In this document: piece after piece, positions 60,728 through 64,000 of the stretch | Layout: each line of letters starts with the position of its first letter | How positions within the stretch are numbered: position 1 is the first letter of the stretch | Source of the DNA: Silene conica | Lineage: Eukaryota > Streptophyta > Magnoliopsida > Caryophyllales > Caryophyllaceae | Assembly: GCA_029255685.2 (NCBI GenBank) | Contig: CM055316.2 | Coordinates: forward strand, 66,541,237 to 66,605,236 | Direction of reading: 5' to 3' | Length of the DNA stretch: 64,000 bases | The notes under the pieces: model-generated | Seen by the model: only the letters and a program-made list of their open reading frames with translations | Databases searched by the model: none | What the model was told of the DNA's origin: nothing | Program-made: the position numbers and the translations under genes

Positions 60728-61276
60728 TGTCACGGTCCGGTACTTTTGCCGGATCGTGGTGCGCACCCTTGCCCGACTCTAGGGCAAGAATGCAAGCAAC
60801 AAGGGTCTCGTACTAGTGAGGGATCGCCCACTAGCACGTATCTCGGGTCTCGGGGTGTGTCGGAAATCCTAGTCACGATTATCAACGTCCGGCACACGAA
60901 TGCAATAAAAGTAAGCAATACGATTATTGAAAGCAATAAGAAAGCATAAACAAGCTTAATGATGAGAAGCGGTTTTCCATTGACTAGCACCTCTCATAGA
61001 GGCAAATTTGATATTTCTCATCTTGTAGCAGTGAACATTACAATTGCAGAATAGGTATACGTTTTCTAAACTCCTAAAAACGTACCTTAAACTAAAAACG
61101 AGACTCCAAGCTTTCAACACGCAGGAAGTAGACTTGGAGTACTAAATGATACAAAAAACTAGAAATGAAAATACAAAAGCGAAATAAGAAATCTAAAGGC
61201 TCGAAGTGAAAGGACCGCGCGCACAAATTATTGGCTATGAGGCTAGATTTGCGGCTAAAATATACGGATCCTTACA
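60728..61276 (-). repeat. 5' LTR of the GAG-only element
   Basis: 549 bases, more than 98% identical to 57885-58428 by eye. On the minus strand it precedes the GAG ORF and supplies its promoter. Confidence 0.93.
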
Positions 61277-61281
61277 CATAG

Positions 61282-61874
61282 CTCATAGATACTCAGAAAA
61301 AAACACATATCCGTTGCAAATTTGTGGCGGATCAAGTATTATCCACTTGAGTAGGAAAAGTAAAATCATTTGTGATTTCATATGCTTTATCTTATATACC
61401 CAAGTGGGATGACTTGGCTCGTTAGAAGCCTGCGATGGAAAGAGAGACTTACTGAGGGAAAAAAACTGTCCAAACTGTCGTGTTCACAGGAGCTGCTCCT
61501 AGACCAGGAAAAAACATAAAAATAGCCAATTGGGGTTTGCCTTTGTCATCCCACGGTCCAACATCAATGGAACTATGGAAGGATACACACCATGTTTCCC
61601 AGATTTATCCCTTTCTAAGTTAATATCAACAGTCTTATAGTCCAAGAACGAAACAAAATCACAGCAACATTACATACCATCTTCCAAAAACGATATTATT
61701 CGAAATTTGGGAGAGTAGCATGAAATACTAAAATACGGTTACAAACAGACAACCATCTGACATTCAATTTCTCGCAAACCATCCTGATTATCCCACTGTA
61801 TCCACTAATACTTATCCGACAGACCTACAGTACTACACCTAGAAATGCTAGAAAAAAGGTCTTCTTCATCGACA
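61282..61874. other. NRPE5 downstream region
   Basis: 3' flank of NRPE5 up to the LTR element. No additional gene or element end recognised. Confidence 0.45.
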
Positions 61875-64000
61875 TTAGGATACACAACGATAAGTAACAT
61901 GAGACTGAGTGATCTCCCCGGTGTACATCACTTTGACCACCTGCCCTTTCTCAAGTCCATAATAACGGGAAATGGCATCCTTCACTGACATTCGAGGAAG
62001 CTGAAAGGCAAGATGAGATGGCTGAGTGAGCAGAACAAAGAAATTGATAAAAGGAACTACTTGGTAAAGATTCATCAAGTTACAGGACAAAGTTAATTAC
62101 TCTATTCACAAGAAGCACCTCAAATTGCTGTCATAGCCCACGTTTAGGTGAAAGAGAACATACTTCCAAAATAAAATCAAAATAAAATGTAATGATCCCA
62201 AATTCTACAGTTTCAAATGCACTTTCAAAAACGTAAATCTCTAAACTCGATAATTTACAACCTGCAATACTTGACAGTTAATATAAAGGCTCATTTGGTT
62301 GCTATTCTTTTAGCGTGTACGCTTGTTACTCAATACAGTACATCTTTTCCTATAAATCCCCAGTCATTTCCCTTCTTCATTTCTGCTCCTGTCTATTCTC
62401 CATCTCCTTTCTCCTCTCCTCTCCTCCCCTCCTTACCATTATCAACCACCATCTCCACTCACCACCAGCCGGCAGCCTTCATTCATTTGAGTTCTAGAAC
62501 ACAATGCATTATTGAATATACATACTGCAAGTGCTTTGTAGGATACATATGTTTCCAGGAAATGGGCATGATACATTGATACTACCCTCACACCCCCTCC
62601 CACTAATCAATACGAAAGTTGTTCGGGTGCAAACTCTTGTCTCACATCGGTAGTGTCAAGGTGCAAACACAAGGTATTCACACTTCCGCACATCAGAAAG
62701 CTAACCCCCAATTCCGACCACCACCGTAGCCGCCCTTACTAATCCGTCCACCAGCTGTACACCGTCCATCCGCGCCACCACCACACAACACCACCAACCC
62801 TAATAAACTCCAAAAATCATAATCTAACAAAGAAATTACTAATTTTGGAGAAAGAAACATTAATTTGCTTAATAATTAACAAATTAATAATCAAATACTT
62901 ATTATATAGGATAATTTGTGAGAAACTACCTTACATTTATGCCCATTTGTGACCAACTACCTTACATTTTTTTTTTGGTTAAAAACTACCTTTCATTTTA
63001 ATTTTTTGTTAAAAACTACCTAAAAAAGTTTTGAGGCCAATTTCTATTTATTATTGGTTTCACAGGTGTGAGTTCTCTAAATTTTCATTCTTATTTTGTC
63101 GTTAAACTTGATATCCAAGCTTATCCTTCTTATCTAAAGTTCTAAACGAAAGGGAATTCTTGCCATTAGCTTCAATTTCTTTCTTTAAGCATGTGGAATA
63201 ATTGCTCCAGATGATGAACATGGGCTAAATTGTACTATGAACTCTATGCTATTAGTGAATAGGTGTTAGCCATGCATTTATTTGATAAAATGCACTAGTA
63301 TGGTACCAATAATAAATAGAAATTGGCCTCAAAACTTTTTTTAGGTAGTTTTTAACAAAAAATTAAAATGAAAGGTAGTTTTTAACCAAAAAAAAAAAAT
63401 GTAAGGTAGTTGTTCACAAATGGGCATAAATGTAAGGTAGTTTCTCACAAATTATCCTATTATATATTCAAATTAGGATCCTTAAATAATGAAATTTGAT
63501 AGATATGAGAGGTTATATTGCTAGAGATTCCTTAAGTATGCCAGCTATAGATAATGCAACAATCGATACAGTTTTCCTAAAAGAAACGAATGCAATAATG
63601 CTGTAATAAAAAACTAAATTGCTGAAAAAATCCAATGAACAAAACAAAGGAAGACGAGTAACAACCTGCTTCTCTTCCAAATTGTATTTCTTTAAGAGTT
63701 TCTCTTTCTCCTTGGCAGTCAGCACACGGTGCCTTGGCTTTAGAACATGTTTCGTGATATTCACTAGCAAATCAGTTATCTAGATACACGTGGAAAACAT
63801 ATGATGAATACTCCATTTGAGAGGGCATGAGTTGAATAGTTATTCGACAAAGACAAAGATATCTAACAACATGGACACGCAGGAAATGCACCAACGACCA
63901 ACGTTGCTAGATGAAAACTAAAATGTGGGTCATCAATACCCAGTAAACTTACTTGAAATGTCTCAACTTTAGAATGGAGGATGTCTAAAGCTTTCTGAGC
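61875..64000 (-). CDS. NRPE5: RPB5-family subunit, closest to Pol V subunit NRPE5; 3' part, continues off the right edge
   Basis: Three exons seen: 64000-63953 (partial, AQKALDILHSKVETFQ), 63779-63666 (ITDLLVNITKHVLKPRHRVL...), 62000-61875 (LPRMSVKDAISRYYGLEKGQ ... VTYRCVS, stop). Borders are GT/AG and all phase 0. The C-terminal fold LPRxxxxDAxxRYYGLxxGQ with VVK is the RPB5 assembly domain. Compared with canonical RPB5 (Pol II/I/III), the variant segments KPRHRVL, EEKQLPR and the YTGEITQSHVTYRC end agree better with Arabidopsis NRPE5, the Pol V-specific paralogue used in RNA-directed DNA methylation. That paralogue call rests on remembered sequence. The N-terminal jaw domain lies outside the window. 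Confidence 0.88.
62909..63457. mobile_element. Mutator-like foldback element in NRPE5 intron
   Basis: Terminal inverted repeats of ~150 bases (62909-63058 and 63306-63457), both beginning GGATAATTTGTGAGAAACTA, are flanked by an exact 9-bp duplication TATTATATA (62900-62908, 63458-63466). Long TIRs plus a 9-bp duplication indicate a MULE-type element. The ~250-bp centre is non-coding. Confidence 0.95.

Larger units (their letters stand above)
57885..61276 (-). mobile_element. Complete GAG-protease-only LTR retrotransposon (TR-GAG type)
   Basis: Two near-identical LTRs (57885-58428, 60728-61276), each TGTCACGG...CCTTACA on the plus strand, are flanked by an exact 5-bp duplication CATAG (57880-57884, 61277-61281). 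The 2.3-kb interior encodes only a GAG plus aspartic protease ORF on the minus strand; there is no RT, RNase H or integrase. Gag resembles Ty3-type elements. A purine-rich GGTGGTGGAGAA precedes the downstream LTR. The sequence after the upstream LTR (TTTGGGAGCCCGG) is not a standard primer binding site I recognise. It must borrow enzymes from a partner. Confidence 0.92.

Noticed and set aside
1..64000. CRISPR arrays, operons, riboswitches, prophage or secondary-metabolite cluster
   Set aside because: Repeats present are transposon termini and plant-type satellites; the host genes have introns and unrelated functions.

Overview
This is plant nuclear DNA, almost certainly from a eudicot. Five complete or near-complete intron-bearing plant genes and one intronless P450 gene sit in AT-rich sequence that is mostly transposable elements. 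Element ends, target-site duplications (TSDs) and nesting order can be read directly in many places. Order or family of the plant cannot be fixed from the sequence alone.

Host genes, left to right: (1) an intronless CYP94-family cytochrome P450 (7113-8645, +). (2) P5CR, pyrroline-5-carboxylate reductase, seven exons (9115-12984, -), 276 aa when spliced. (3) A class I SAM-dependent methyltransferase in two exons (20472-20622 and 29089-29748, +), separated by an 8.5-kb intron packed with nested transposons and carrying a one-base frameshift in the SAM-binding motif. (4) FIS1, the tail-anchored mitochondrial/peroxisomal fission protein, five exons (45572-49402, +), 168 aa. (5) AUG1/HAUS1, an augmin subunit, six exons (50539-55136, -), 300 aa; its first intron holds a near-palindromic inverted repeat with ~1-kb arms made from a hAT transposase fragment. 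(6) The 3' half of an RPB5-like gene closest to NRPE5, the Pol V-specific fifth subunit (61875 to beyond 64000, -).

Transposon layout: 1-6800 is a degraded Ty1/Copia element (minus strand; left part off the window) with a 3.3-kb CACTA element (704-3979) inserted in its pol region and a Stowaway MITE in its LTR. 12885-15172 carries a direct duplication of the P5CR promoter and start of exon 1, separated by a LINE RT fragment. 15751-18531 is a Helitron with a duplicated 5' end and an RPA-like gene relic. The methyltransferase intron (20623-29088) contains a hAT-like element that holds a Stowaway that holds a 4.5-kb Helitron, followed by another Helitron. 30386-35061 has further Helitron ends, and 33426-34174 and 35140-35807 are nested or solo DNA transposons. 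36403-42473 is a CACTA-type unit with En/Spm-type transposase exons and DUF4216. 56500-57884 is the left end of another CACTA element. 57885-61276 is a young, complete LTR element that encodes only GAG and protease. A 549-bp Mutator-like foldback element (62909-63457) sits in an NRPE5 intron.

The host genes are unrelated housekeeping or metabolic genes and do not form a pathway cluster. No CRISPR, operon or virus-like gene set is present. I found no convincing new biological system. The most unusual structures are the AUG1-intron hairpin, the repeated pattern of duplicated Helitron 5' ends, the P5CR promoter duplication and the GAG-only retroelement with an in-frame TAG. Exon boundaries were inferred by eye from GT/AG sites, frame continuity and remembered family sequences; no alignment or transcript data were available.
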